Made by a program: the position numbers and the translations under genes
Assembly (NCBI GenBank): GCA_964501335.1
Contig: CAZCTC010000020.1
Coordinates: 51,906-115,905 of the forward strand
Reading direction: 5' to 3'
DNA length: 64,000 bases
Source: CAZCTC01 sp964501335
GTDB taxonomy: Bacteria > Chloroflexota > Anaerolineae > B4-G1 > SLSP01
In this document: positions 9,601-16,366 of the stretch, piece by piece
Numbering within the stretch: position 1 is the stretch's first letter
How the letters are laid out: every line of letters starts with the position of its first letter
The notes under the pieces: generated by a model
Databases searched by the model: none
The model's input: only the letters and a program-made list of their open reading frames with translations
Told to the model about the DNA's origin: nothing

Positions 9601-11284
9601 TCGGTTCAAACTCCATCGTGCCGCTGATGGCCCGCCAGACCCGGAATTCATTGATATTCATGCTGTCGACCGGATTCCAGACCAGCTGGATATCGTTCAC
9701 CCCGCCCAAAGCAACCAGAAAAAGTGCCAGACTGGGCGGTTGAACATCGTACGCCACCGGAGGCATAGCAGCACAACTGCTTCCCACGGTCGCCGTGGTA
9801 ACGGTATACCAGCTACTGATAAAGTCGTCCCAACGCCCCTCGGTAGCAAAGGCCAGGGCCATGGGAATCACCATCGTTTGTGTAGGAGAACCAGCCAAAT
9901 AAACAGTCAACGGAGCCGTTGAAGTATAAATCGTATGCCGCCAGCTCAAAGGAGTGTTTAACGTTCGAGTCAACGGCGCCAGAATGGTCAACGTGTCGGT
10001 ATAACCCCAGGTCAACGCCGGCCGGAGCCAGGGCCGACCGACCCGATAGAGCCCATGGACCTGGGTCAGTTCATTCAAAATATCTTCGGCGGCCGCCGCC
10101 ACCGCACTGTCGCCGGGGAACCCGGCCTTCAAATTGCGGGCAAAACTCCCCAACCCTACCATTTCATCCGGAGGACAGAGTCTTAAATCTCCCAGACAGA
10201 CCGTCGTGTCGACAAATTGTCCCTGCATCGCTGCCTGGAGAATCAGACTTTCAGTTTGAGGATCCGTCGCCAGGCTGGCCTGCAGGGCATCCCCCAACGC
10301 CGTCACAGCATTGCCTAACGTCATAATCTGGCTCCCTTCCACCCAGAAAATGGCATTAGGATGGGTATTGTCCAGATCCGCTTCATATTGTTCAATAATC
10401 ATCTGCGCAATCTCTGAATTGGATTTCTCCATCGTCAACTGCGGCAGATAACGATCATAAGCAAAGGCCGCCCAGGCATAATTCGGAGAAGCGATGAAAA
10501 CCTCCGCCGAATTCCGGATCTCATAAAGCACATCCAGATTCCCGCCAAAACACTGATCCAGGAAAAGCAAATCAAAAGGAGTCTGCCCCTGATTGGTCGC
10601 GGCCGACAAAGCCCGCCCCAGCTCGGGCGTGCTCAAATAAGTCCCGCTGTTAACATCCCACAAAGAATTGCCCCGCCCTTGCGGCAAAGGGACAATACTT
10701 AAAGGAGCCGGTTCAGCCGCCAGTTCCGGAGCCATCCCTACCCCATGCCCCATCAGGGTCACAATCCTTTTAGTGGAAGGATGTTCGGTCTGCGCCCAGA
10801 TCAGGAATTTGCTCAACGTATCGAGATTCGCCGTGTCCAGTTCATCCACTCCCGGAGCCCAGGGAATGTTGGGCAGCGTATGTACCACACCCTTGTGAAT
10901 CTGTACCACCCGGGTATCCCCATTGCCGTCCTGATCCACCAGTAAAGTTACCCGTAATTGTGGATTGGTACGGCTTCCTTGCTGCATCCGCTCCAGAACT
11001 TCCGAAGCAAAAGCTGAAAGATCGTTGTCAAAACTCAAAACAGCCATCACATGGATCGGCGTTTGCTCCACCACGGGGGCCGGAATACAAGGCTTAACCG
11101 GCACCCCCGAATCACGGACCGGCCGGCTCTCAGCGGGGATCACCGGCTGAGAAATAATCGTCGGCTCCGAAAAAGCCGGGATTTCATCGCTGATTCCCTG
11201 AGCCTGCACCGGCAGTACAAAGTTGGAAAGCATTCCCAACACCAAAATAATCGCCACCCACCGCTGAAAAGTTAAGGCTTTCAT
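3632..11284 (-). CDS. Giant secreted C11 protease-like protein with cohesin, dockerin and three FG-GAP propellers
   Basis: About 2550 aa. I prefer the ATG at 11284 (AGGTGG seven bases upstream) over the in-frame GTG nine bases earlier. Order: signal peptide (~1-30); C11 peptidase domain (~75-440) with His ~180 in LMGHGVG and Cys ~245 in LDQCFGG; FN3-like segment (~520-610); cohesin-like domain (~620-760); dockerin-like loops GDMTGTGEVNSADA and GDINGNETVDVADA (~770-830); second cohesin-like domain (~845-990); a YLPLVF segment (~1020); a beta-rich linker; then 21 complete FG-GAP blades of about 62 aa (consensus AGDVNxDGYDDVxVG...VYYGSxTGL) and one broken blade. Twenty-one blades equal three seven-bladed integrin-alpha-like propellers with DxNxDGxxD calcium loops. 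Probably an exported calcium-dependent adhesive or proteolytic surface protein. The role is inferred. Confidence 0.9.
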   Translation of the reverse strand: MKALTFQRWVAIILVLGMLSNFVLPVQAQGISDEIPAFSEPTIISQPVIPAESRPVRDSGVPVKPCIPAPVVEQTPIHVMAVLSFDNDLSAFASEVLERMQQGSRTNPQLRVTLLVDQDGNGDTRVVQIHKGVVHTLPNIPWAPGVDELDTANLDTLSKFLIWAQTEHPSTKRIVTLMGHGVGMAPELAAEPAPLSIVPLPQGRGNSLWDVNSGTYLSTPELGRALSAATNQGQTPFDLLFLDQCFGGNLDVLYEIRNSAEVFIASPNYAWAAFAYDRYLPQLTMEKSNSEIAQMIIEQYEADLDNTHPNAIFWVEGSQIMTLGNAVTALGDALQASLATDPQTESLILQAAMQGQFVDTTVCLGDLRLCPPDEMVGLGSFARNLKAGFPGDSAVAAAAEDILNELTQVHGLYRVGRPWLRPALTWGYTDTLTILAPLTRTLNTPLSWRHTIYTSTAPLTVYLAGSPTQTMVIPMALAFATEGRWDDFISSWYTVTTATVGSSCAAMPPVAYDVQPPSLALFLVALGGVNDIQLVWNPVDSMNINEFRVWRAISGTMEFEPITVTTDLNYRDVDPNLVPGVSYCYRVDGLWPGGMMAVASNEDCTVFGQLAVGATYSWGNTGDEVILPINIRNAEGLHIGAADFWLDFDPRVILPTAVTHTAMTLGYTWHYAITTTETTGRVRISTTTYPGEETELHGNGGLFWISARVVGSEGMSSTLDLKEYIRGVGGSAIYLPDNVVTPTRMVLRDGIFRVGDEFRLGDMTGTGEVNSADAYMALQAAARILTPTVEQLQAGDINGNETVDVADAAMILYYAPHRLWPIPGLESKKAALITVPVQLSMDAVTVAPGQIVDVPVRAKDLVVWTGADMAFKFNPAYLKVLDVQKVELGAQAVISYWVTGSLLKVEMAQPDGISGSGMLYKIRFQVLSETPIGKMLPVVWVKSSLNDLYGRDYEASALNRPIVTQNGMVNVNLYQVYLPLVFKKARLGKTALSEKAAAAESVASGDWFSSVQADIQRSEYNLSRVDGNLKGEHQAPNRANDLRTYFTASGIRLTSRSEAGWNLELSPGQPVGMPVIEGNQARYEDETAGMTFRYTNDESGVRQQIVLVNPAAVVMNWKSDLQGSLAVDGAAEFKSMDGVVQLRYGEMQARDAADHSLPVRLEFTAGQLQWVVEAEGAAYPVVLTALLTSPAGQQRTAVKSVAPSAGLADWTFTGDQSGENLGIGMGTADDVNGDGYCDVLVSAWLYDNGQMDEGRVYLFYGSETGLGTTPVWTTESNQAEARMGFWAYSAGDVNKDGYSDVIIGAHLYDNGETDEGRVFVFYGAATGLKATADWTAESNNAGAIFGVAAEGAGDVNGDGYDDVIVGAADYSHGESKEGAAYVYYGSSTGLKSTPVWKVESNQAGAAFGYTARPAGDVNKDGYDDVLVGAFYYSNGENREGAAFVYYGSSTGLKLTADWQIECNQSDCYMGMNGGPAGDVNHDGYDDVLVSSNRYDGGQENEGRVQLFLGTAAGLQSTAAWAFESNDPWAEMGSSSTAGDFNGDGYDDVIVGSGPYDGAAGSQSGQAWMFFGSALGLSQTANWTIEGTQTGEWKGFRVADAGDVDGDGYDDVLVSSVHYNGSQSDSGKVTLYYGTATLPPDEDETADWTFTGDQSGENLGIGMGTAGDVNGDGYCDVLVSAWLYDNGQMDEGRVYLFYGSETGLGTTPVWTTESNQAEARMGFWAYSAGDVNKDGYSDVIIGAHLYDNGETDEGRVFVFYGAATGLKATADWTAESNNAGAIFGVAAEGAGDVNGDGYDDVIVGAADYSHGESKEGAAYVYYGSSTGLKSTPVWKVESNQAGAAFGYTARPAGDVNKDGYDDVLVGAFYYSNGENREGAAFVYYGSSTGLKLTADWQIECNQSDCYMGMNGGPAGDVNHDGYDDVLVSSNRYDGGQENEGRVQLFLGTAAGLQSTAAWAFESNDPWAEMGSSSTAGDFNGDGYDDVIVGSGPYDGAAGSQSGQAWMFFGSALGLSQTANWTIEGTQTGEWKGFRVADAGDVDGDGYDDVLVSSVHYNGSQSDSGKVTLYYGKPYQPLAENPQVIDGDQADSYFGYRLEGAGDVNKDGYDDVIVGALWYDNGQTNEGRAYIYYGSARGLQKTPAWIVESNQANADFGQSVDSAGDVNHDGYADVVVGATRYDNGQMDEGAAFVYYGSAQGVHSTPDVILDSNQDSSNFGNSVAGVGDVNKDGYEDVLVSANVYSGGISQSGKVYLYYGSAAGLNSTPAWSKEGDRVLAGLGSMINAAGDVNRDGYADVIIGAESYAYNGVMNSGVAYVYYGSATGLKSVADWTASPLGYDDCFGSIANTAGDVNGDGYDDVIAGGRRYDNGEMDEGIVFVYYGSATGLSTTPAWSMESNQSNSAFAIAGGAAGDMNKDGYDDLVLGPYWYDHGQTDEGEVWIYYGAAQGLKATPDLVIESDQSGASLGEEAEDVGDINGDGYADVVVGASRYSTTQGKVGRIYVLYGQAPRFSSWNPGTMEGPQANISLSQVVNAGEGHVDVLVNFPYYIHS
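5074..6353. repeat. Copy 1 of a 1311-bp duplication encoding one seven-blade propeller
   Basis: This segment recurs almost base for base at 6385-7664 with an offset of 1311 bp (437 codons). The unit encodes seven FG-GAP blades, from TADWTFTGDQSG to the blade ending in KVTLYYG. A few differences are visible near the far end, for example around 6290-6310 versus 7601-7621. Near-identity including synonymous sites implies a recent duplication or ongoing gene conversion. Confidence 0.95.
6385..7664. repeat. Copy 2 of the 1311-bp propeller duplication
   Basis: Second copy of the 5074-6353 segment, inside the same reading frame. Together with seven further, divergent blades encoded at about 3750-5070 it gives three sets of seven. 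Confidence 0.95.
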
Positions 11285-11464
11285 ATCTTCCACCTTTTTC
11301 TAAGAAAAAAATAACCATGATTCCTGAAAAATTCTTCAGGCTGTTCCACAAGGCAAAAGAGAAATTCACAGAAGTCCTCTACAATAACAATCTTATCTCA
11401 TCATGCTCCCCATCACTGGCAATCGCTGGGTATCTTAGGCTCAAAATAAAAATTCCTTCTCCCC

Positions 11465-11492
11465 TTGACTGCTATACCAAACCAGATACAAT
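11465..11492 (+). promoter_or_regulatory. Sigma70-like promoter for the TPR/winged-helix gene
   Basis: TTGACT at 11465-11470, a 16-nt spacer and TACAAT at 11487-11492. The expected start is near 11499, giving a leader of about 33 nt before the ATG at 11532. I see no clear Shine-Dalgarno sequence. Confidence 0.6.
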
Positions 11493-11531
11493 GCTTGTTG
11501 CATTCCCAATCCTGCATCTACCCGAACACTA

Positions 11532-13661
11532 ATGATGAATGACATAATTCAGTTGAATCTCTCAGAGAACGATTTTACCCGGTTGGTCAATGATGCCTTT
11601 AAAAACTATGATAGTTTACTTGATCTATCTCGATCTCCCCTGGCCCAAACCAGCCTGGTTACCCCGGTTCTCATACTGAATTCTCCTGGCCCGGACGATT
11701 ATGGACGGGCACTGAGAATCATCCTGCGCTGGGCCGTCAATCGGCTGGCCCCCGAAATACCACCATATCCCTTTGGCGAACTCCCCCCCTTGGATGATCC
11801 TACCTGGATTTCGCCCATCTGGTGGCGCTACAATATCCTGCGCCATCATTACCTTGACCCCTTGCCCCTGACCTACTTCCAGGATGGGGATAATAAACCC
11901 AGCCGGGTCAGTGCCTTAAGCGGCCTCATGGGAATCTCCAGCGAGGATGCCTTTTTCGACGAACGCAATCGAGCCATCAAAGAAGCCGCTCGCTTGATCC
12001 GGATTCAACTGACCAACCACCAATTTGACGAAGATCTGCGACGGATAGCCCTGGAAGAACTTTATGAACAGCTTACCCCCGACCAACGCACGATCCTGGA
12101 ACTGGCGGCCATCTTTCAGGGCGATTTTCAACGCACCTGGCTCCAGGAAATTGCCGCATTGGAACATCTGGAAATCATCGATATCCTTGATGAATTAATC
12201 GCGCACCGCCTGATCAATGAAGAAAGCGACGGGGTGAACCTGAACCTCCCGGCTGAACTGCAAAAATATGTCCACGCCCGTCAGGCCAACTCCCCCCAAC
12301 TGCGCCGCCGCCATGAACAGGCCGCCCAATTCTATCAGACCCATCATGACCCCCTGCAGGCCGCCTGGCATCTGGAGCAAAGCCATCACTTTAAAGAAGC
12401 GGCCACCATCCTGCTCCAGGAAGCCAATGAACTGATCAATGAATTTCAGGCCCGCGAATTACGGCAACGGCTGGAACCCTTAACGTTGAAACAATTGCCG
12501 CTCTCCCAGTGGTGCGATGTACAACTGCTGCTGAGCGATCTCTATCGTTACCAGGGCGAACCGGAAAACGCCGTCCTCGCCTGCCGGCGGGTCATCCGCG
12601 CCACCCATGATCCCAGTTATCAGGCCCGCAGTTTTCACCGCCTGGGCAAACTGTACGAAGATCATGGCGCCCCCCGCGCTCTGGAATATTACCGGCAGGC
12701 CGCCGAACGCTTCAGCACTGACGACCCCGAATGGCCCGGATTTCTCAAAGATCGCGGGTGGCTTTACATCAAAATTAAAGAATGGGAAAACGCCAAAAAC
12801 GACTTATACGAGGCCCTGAAACATATCGACCCGACCCGCTATCTCCAAATAGCAGACATCCAGGACGCCATCTCCAGGCTCTACCAGGAACAATACCTTT
12901 ATGAAGAAGCTTTGAGCCACGCCCAACAAAGCCTGCTCTTGAGAGAACAAACCGGCGACCTGGCCCGGATTGCCGATTCCAGCAACAACATGGGCTTCCT
13001 CTATATGGACATGAAACAATATCAAAATGCCAAAAGCTACTTCGAGGAAGCGCTTTCCGTCCATCAACGCCTGGGAAATTCGGAACGCATCGCCAATGCC
13101 ACCCTTAACATCGGCGCTATCTACTATTGGATGAACGATTACCCGACAGCCCTGGCCAAATATTTCTCCAGTCTGAAAATTTATCAGGACATCGACCTGC
13201 CCCGCGGAGTGGCGCAGGCCTATTACAACATTGCCGAAGCCTACGTCGCCCTGCACCAGATCGAAGAGGCCGTGCATTACTGGCAACTTGGCTACACATT
13301 GAGCGAAAATACCGGCCTGGAAGATCAGATCGACTGGTTCAACGAACTGAAGAAAACGATCCCCTTCCCGAACGAAACCACGGAAAACTCAACCGAAACC
13401 GACGAATCCCCCCTGGAACTCTCGGATAAAGAACAACAAATCATTGCCCTGACGCAACAGGAAGGCTACATCACGCCCAAACGGCTGCAACAAGAGGGCA
13501 TCCCTAAAAGCACGGCCACCCGCATGATCGCCGAACTGACCCAAAAAGGCATCCTGACCAAAACCGGCAAAGGCTATTACTGCCTGACCACCACGCTTTC
13601 ACCCTCCGAAACAAAAACTGCGCCGGCCAAATCCAAAAGCCGGACACAGTCTAAAGCCTGA
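11532..13661 (+). CDS. TPR-repeat protein with C-terminal winged helix, probable transcriptional regulator
   Basis: 709 aa, soluble. The N-terminal ~180 residues are not recognised. Residues ~180-270 resemble the winged-helix linker seen after NTPase domains in STAND/MalT-like proteins (LTPDQRTILELAAIFQGDFQ). A long TPR array follows (~270-600) with typical units such as SSNNMGFLYMDMKQYQNAKSY and NIGAIYYWMNDYPTALAKY. A C-terminal winged helix (~630-685: QQEGYITPKRLQQEGIPKST, then MIAELTQKGIL and GYYCL) suggests DNA binding. No Walker A motif is visible, so it looks like a STAND-type regulator without its NTPase. It starts at ATG 11532 or the adjacent ATG. It is divergent from the giant protease gene and could regulate it, but that is inference. 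Confidence 0.75.
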   Translation: MMNDIIQLNLSENDFTRLVNDAFKNYDSLLDLSRSPLAQTSLVTPVLILNSPGPDDYGRALRIILRWAVNRLAPEIPPYPFGELPPLDDPTWISPIWWRYNILRHHYLDPLPLTYFQDGDNKPSRVSALSGLMGISSEDAFFDERNRAIKEAARLIRIQLTNHQFDEDLRRIALEELYEQLTPDQRTILELAAIFQGDFQRTWLQEIAALEHLEIIDILDELIAHRLINEESDGVNLNLPAELQKYVHARQANSPQLRRRHEQAAQFYQTHHDPLQAAWHLEQSHHFKEAATILLQEANELINEFQARELRQRLEPLTLKQLPLSQWCDVQLLLSDLYRYQGEPENAVLACRRVIRATHDPSYQARSFHRLGKLYEDHGAPRALEYYRQAAERFSTDDPEWPGFLKDRGWLYIKIKEWENAKNDLYEALKHIDPTRYLQIADIQDAISRLYQEQYLYEEALSHAQQSLLLREQTGDLARIADSSNNMGFLYMDMKQYQNAKSYFEEALSVHQRLGNSERIANATLNIGAIYYWMNDYPTALAKYFSSLKIYQDIDLPRGVAQAYYNIAEAYVALHQIEEAVHYWQLGYTLSENTGLEDQIDWFNELKKTIPFPNETTENSTETDESPLELSDKEQQIIALTQQEGYITPKRLQQEGIPKSTATRMIAELTQKGILTKTGKGYYCLTTTLSPSETKTAPAKSKSRTQSKA

Positions 13662-13671
13662 GAAAAGCTTT

Positions 13672-13700
13672 TTTTCGGCGGCCTCAAAAGCCGCCGAAAA
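13672..13700. terminator. Bidirectional hairpin terminator
   Basis: An 11-bp stem TTTTCGGCGGC (13672-13682) pairs with 13690-13700, loop CTCAAAA, with T and A tracts on the outside. It sits between convergent genes and shares the CGGCGGC core of the dispersed hairpin family. Confidence 0.75.
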
Positions 13701-13712
13701 CGCCCCCAAAGT

Positions 13713-14573
13713 TTAACCGCCCATCAATTCCGTCAAGGCCAGCCAATCCCCCGGTTGATCTGCCACCTGCACCCGCCGCAAAACCGACCCGGCAATCAAA
13801 ATATCAGCGGCAGCCAGCGCCTCTTTGGTCACCCAGCCGAACAACTTGACCACATCCCGTTCCGGAACGGCCCCTACCGACCGCAAATAACAATGAAGCA
13901 ACCTCCGCTGAGCCTCCGCCAGGCCGATCGCCTGGGCTTGCTCCGGCAAGTCGGGATAATGGCGAGTCACGATATCGTAAATAAAGGCATAACGCCAGGC
14001 GCCCGCCTTCGCTACCCCCACCGGCAAAATCTTGAAATCGGCCTGCAATTCATCCAGCGCCCGGTTAAAGCGATATTCGCTCCCTTCGCCGGTCAGAAAC
14101 GCCGCCTGCCGCAAAGCCAGGGTGTGCAAAGGCCCTTCCCGCAGCAACGCCTCATAGACCATCTTCGATTCCACCGTCAGCGTCCCCTGCCGGTATTGAT
14201 CCAGGTAATCCTCTTCCGGAGAACCGAAATTTTCCGAAAGCGCATAAAAAGTGGGCGCCAGGGCCAGGGAAATCATCGTCGCCTTACGCCGCAGCACCTT
14301 GGCATAATACCAGCGCCGCTGCCCCAACGCCGAATCCTTCCACCCCCAGGTCACATGCCCCGGATCGTCATGCACATCCGCTACCGGCCGATCGCCCGCC
14401 ACCGCCGCCCACAAACTGGGCAACATCACCCCCTGGATGGGCCAGAAATAAATGAACCCCCGTTCCGCCACATACTCCACAGCCTCTTCCAGAGAACGCA
14501 CCTGCCGACCGGCCTTCAAACGATAGGTCTCAGCACGATACGCCTGAACCCGTTCCAAAGAAAGTTTCTCCAT
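13713..14573 (-). CDS. AlkZ-related winged-helix protein
   Basis: 286 aa. It resembles the AlkZ/YcaQ-related winged-helix family (features: RSLEEAVEYVAERGFIYFWP, DVHDDPGHVTWGWKDS, ALLREGPLHTLALRQAAFL). YcaQ/AlkZ enzymes are DNA glycosylases for alkylated or cross-linked bases. This shorter relative lacks a QxQ motif that I can identify, so glycosylase activity is not assured. GAGGAG lies about 11 nt before the ATG. It follows the 14617-15267 gene by 43 nt on the same strand, suggesting one transcript. Confidence 0.65.
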   Translation of the reverse strand: MEKLSLERVQAYRAETYRLKAGRQVRSLEEAVEYVAERGFIYFWPIQGVMLPSLWAAVAGDRPVADVHDDPGHVTWGWKDSALGQRRWYYAKVLRRKATMISLALAPTFYALSENFGSPEEDYLDQYRQGTLTVESKMVYEALLREGPLHTLALRQAAFLTGEGSEYRFNRALDELQADFKILPVGVAKAGAWRYAFIYDIVTRHYPDLPEQAQAIGLAEAQRRLLHCYLRSVGAVPERDVVKLFGWVTKEALAAADILIAGSVLRRVQVADQPGDWLALTELMGG

Positions 14574-14616
14574 AGATACTACGACTCCTCAATCACTGAA
14601 ATACAAGCCCTTCAGC

Positions 14617-15267
14617 CTACGCTTCCGGCCGTTGAGGGCCTCCCAGTTCCGCCACCGCAGCCTCCACCGCCGCCAGATCCGGCTGCCGTAACACCCCCGC
14701 CGGGGCCGGCCGATCATCCCATACCACGCTCACAATCCCATCCCGGCAGGGAATCGCCACATCGGCCGTATAACTCACTTCATCGTCACAGATCAAATAA
14801 TCCCGCTCCGGAAAGAAACCGCTCTCTTTCAAAGTCACATACAACCCATCGGCCCCGGAAATAAACAGATCATTGATCTCTTGCGCCGCATTAAAACGAT
14901 CCCAACTGCTCTCAATAAAAGTAATTCGTCGCCAGCGTAAACTGAGAATGGGCGGAACTCGTTGAATCAACGGCCCCAGCTGCATCTTGTAATAGATCGC
15001 ATCCGCTCGCGGATGGTGCGGCTCCTCCGGAAAAAGATCGCGCCGCCGCACCAACTCATGCCCCCGCACCTCCGCATACCAATGGATCGACCAGCGCTCC
15101 TCCCCAAAAGCCGCTGTAAAATAAAACGCCAGCACCGCCGCATCCATCAGACAGCTGGGAGCTTTAAGCTGCGGCACCCGATACCACCCCGCATCCCGCG
15201 CCAGTGAAAAATCCCGGGGAGCATTCATCACCGCCACCACCAACCGATCCGCGGCATGAAACATCAT
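14617..15267 (-). CDS. Conserved hypothetical protein
   Basis: 216 aa; family not recognised. It is soluble, rich in Trp and Arg, with no signal peptide or membrane segment. Distinct stretches are ADRLVVAVMNAPRDFSLARD near the N terminus and ADGLYVTLKESGFFPERDYL in the second half. A strong GAGGAGGGG site precedes two consecutive ATG codons. It is first in a two-gene unit with the AlkZ-related gene, so a link to that protein is plausible but unproven. Confidence 0.7.
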   Translation of the reverse strand: MMFHAADRLVVAVMNAPRDFSLARDAGWYRVPQLKAPSCLMDAAVLAFYFTAAFGEERWSIHWYAEVRGHELVRRRDLFPEEPHHPRADAIYYKMQLGPLIQRVPPILSLRWRRITFIESSWDRFNAAQEINDLFISGADGLYVTLKESGFFPERDYLICDDEVSYTADVAIPCRDGIVSVVWDDRPAPAGVLRQPDLAAVEAAVAELGGPQRPEA

Positions 15268-15304
15268 ACCCCTCCTCTCACTACTGAAAAACCCCTATCG
15301 CCCC

Positions 15305-15334
15305 ATCTTATCACAAAAGTGCTGCTTTAGTCTA
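15305..15334 (-). promoter_or_regulatory. Weak candidate promoter for the 14617-15267 gene
   Basis: On the minus strand, TAGACT (15329-15334), an 18-nt spacer and TAAGAT (15305-15310). It is well placed upstream of the start at 15267, but both boxes match the consensus only moderately. Confidence 0.3.
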
Positions 15335-15454
15335 TCGATTTTCTTACCTCATCCCGCACGTCACCTCTTACAAAAAACCCTTGCGGCACGCCACCTCCCC
15401 ACCGTCCCAATAAAAACTTTTTTGCACGTCTCCCAGGCACGTAAAAAATAAAAA

Positions 15455-15732
15455 ACCTGTGCGGTTAGGCTGAGAAAAAAGCCCATCTTTTTGGCGGCTT
15501 TCTGAAGCCGCCGAAAAGATAAACAAAGCAACTCTCTCTTCCTGCTTCGCACCGCGCAGCGCTTCTCACCAAGAAAACACCCTGTGCGGGACACTAAAAC
15601 CCTCCCCATCTCGATGAAGAAAAACCCATTTTTTGCGCGCCTTCCCAGGCGCGCAAAAAATGAGAAAAAAATTCTCTCCCCCCCTTCCCGCGCGGCGCTA
15701 CTCACCAAGAATACACCCTGTGCAGGACGCTA
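15455..15732 (+). repeat. Two tandem copies of the dispersed hairpin element
   Basis: Together with its flanks this fills most of the 15268-15802 gap. Copy 1: left end AACCTGTGCGGTTAG (~15454), hairpin 15485-15520 (core GGCGGCTT, loop TCTG, one G-T wobble), then the body with ACTCTCTC, GCGCAGCGC and TGCGGGACACT. Copy 2: hairpin 15627-15662 (core GCGCGCCT, loop TCCC, perfect 16 bp), then a body ending TGCAGGACGCT near 15731. The two stems differ while the bodies are conserved. Confidence 0.8.
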
Positions 15733-15745
15733 GCATATCCCCCGG

Positions 15746-15772
15746 TTGACAATTTACCATAACGCATAAGAT
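15746..15772 (+). promoter_or_regulatory. Candidate promoter for the epimerase-like gene
   Basis: Perfect TTGACA at 15746-15751 with TAAGAT at 15767-15772. The spacer is only 15 nt, so the -10 assignment is tentative. Confidence 0.4.
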
Positions 15773-15802
15773 ACCGATACCACACATTAAACCGGAGGAA
15801 AT

Positions 15803-16198
15803 ATGCGCATTCACCATATCGCCCTGGTAGTCAACAACCTGGACGAAAGCCTCGCTTTCTACCGTGACGCTCTGGGCATGGAAGTCACCGAACGCCACGA
15901 AGTCCCCGAAGAAGGCGTCGAAATCGCCTTCCTGCCCGCCGGCGACGCCGAACTGGAACTGCTCCGCCCCCTCAGCCCCGACAACACCATCGGCCAGTTC
16001 CTGGCCAAACGCGGCGAGGGCATGCACCATGTCTGCATAGCCGTGCCCGACGTCGAAGCCACCGTCGCCCGGCTCACCGCCCAGGGCGCCCAGGTGATCG
16101 GCAGTGTCCGCACCCGCGCCGACGGCCTCCATTACGCCTTCATCCACCCCAAAAGCACCCACGGCGTCCTGCTCGAACTTTACGAAGATCGCCAATAA
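15803..16198 (+). CDS. Methylmalonyl-CoA epimerase-like VOC/glyoxalase protein
   Basis: 131 aa, the normal length for the family. GGAGGAAAT precedes the ATG. It has two betaalphabetabetabeta VOC units: IHHIALVVNNLDESLAFYRD at the start and GMHHVCIAVPDVEATVARL in the middle, with metal ligands expected at His4, the central His of GMHHV and the Glu of LLELYE near the C terminus. Methylmalonyl-CoA epimerase interconverts the 2R and 2S forms in propionate metabolism, next to the B12-dependent mutase. No mutase gene is in the window. Another VOC activity cannot be excluded. Confidence 0.8.
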   Translation: MRIHHIALVVNNLDESLAFYRDALGMEVTERHEVPEEGVEIAFLPAGDAELELLRPLSPDNTIGQFLAKRGEGMHHVCIAVPDVEATVARLTAQGAQVIGSVRTRADGLHYAFIHPKSTHGVLLELYEDRQ

Positions 16199-16210
16199 TC
16201 TTCAAATAAT

Positions 16211-16245
16211 TATTTTTCGCGCCCTCTTCGAGGGCGCGAAAAATA
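16211..16245. terminator. Hairpin terminator after the epimerase-like gene
   Basis: Perfect 15-bp stem 16211-16225 / 16231-16245 (core CGCGCCCT), loop CTTCG, with flanking T and A tracts. It starts 12 nt after the stop codon. Confidence 0.8.
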
Positions 16246-16262
16246 TACACATCTGCAACCTC

Positions 16263-16309
16263 CCCGTAACTCTCCCGTAACAATTCTCTAACGCCTTGTG
16301 CGCTATAAT
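16263..16309 (+). promoter_or_regulatory. Activator-type promoter: direct repeats and perfect -10 box
   Basis: TATAAT at 16304-16309 has no recognisable -35. Two copies of CCCGTAAC (16263-16270 and 16274-16281), an 11-bp period, end 22 nt upstream of it. This is the geometry of an OmpR/PhoB-type activator site overlapping the -35 region. The target gene is the kinase at 16367. Confidence 0.5.
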
Positions 16310-16366
16310 AAAAATCAAAATCTCGCCCTCTTATAACCAAACTGAGGCCGACAACGAAGGTGCAAC

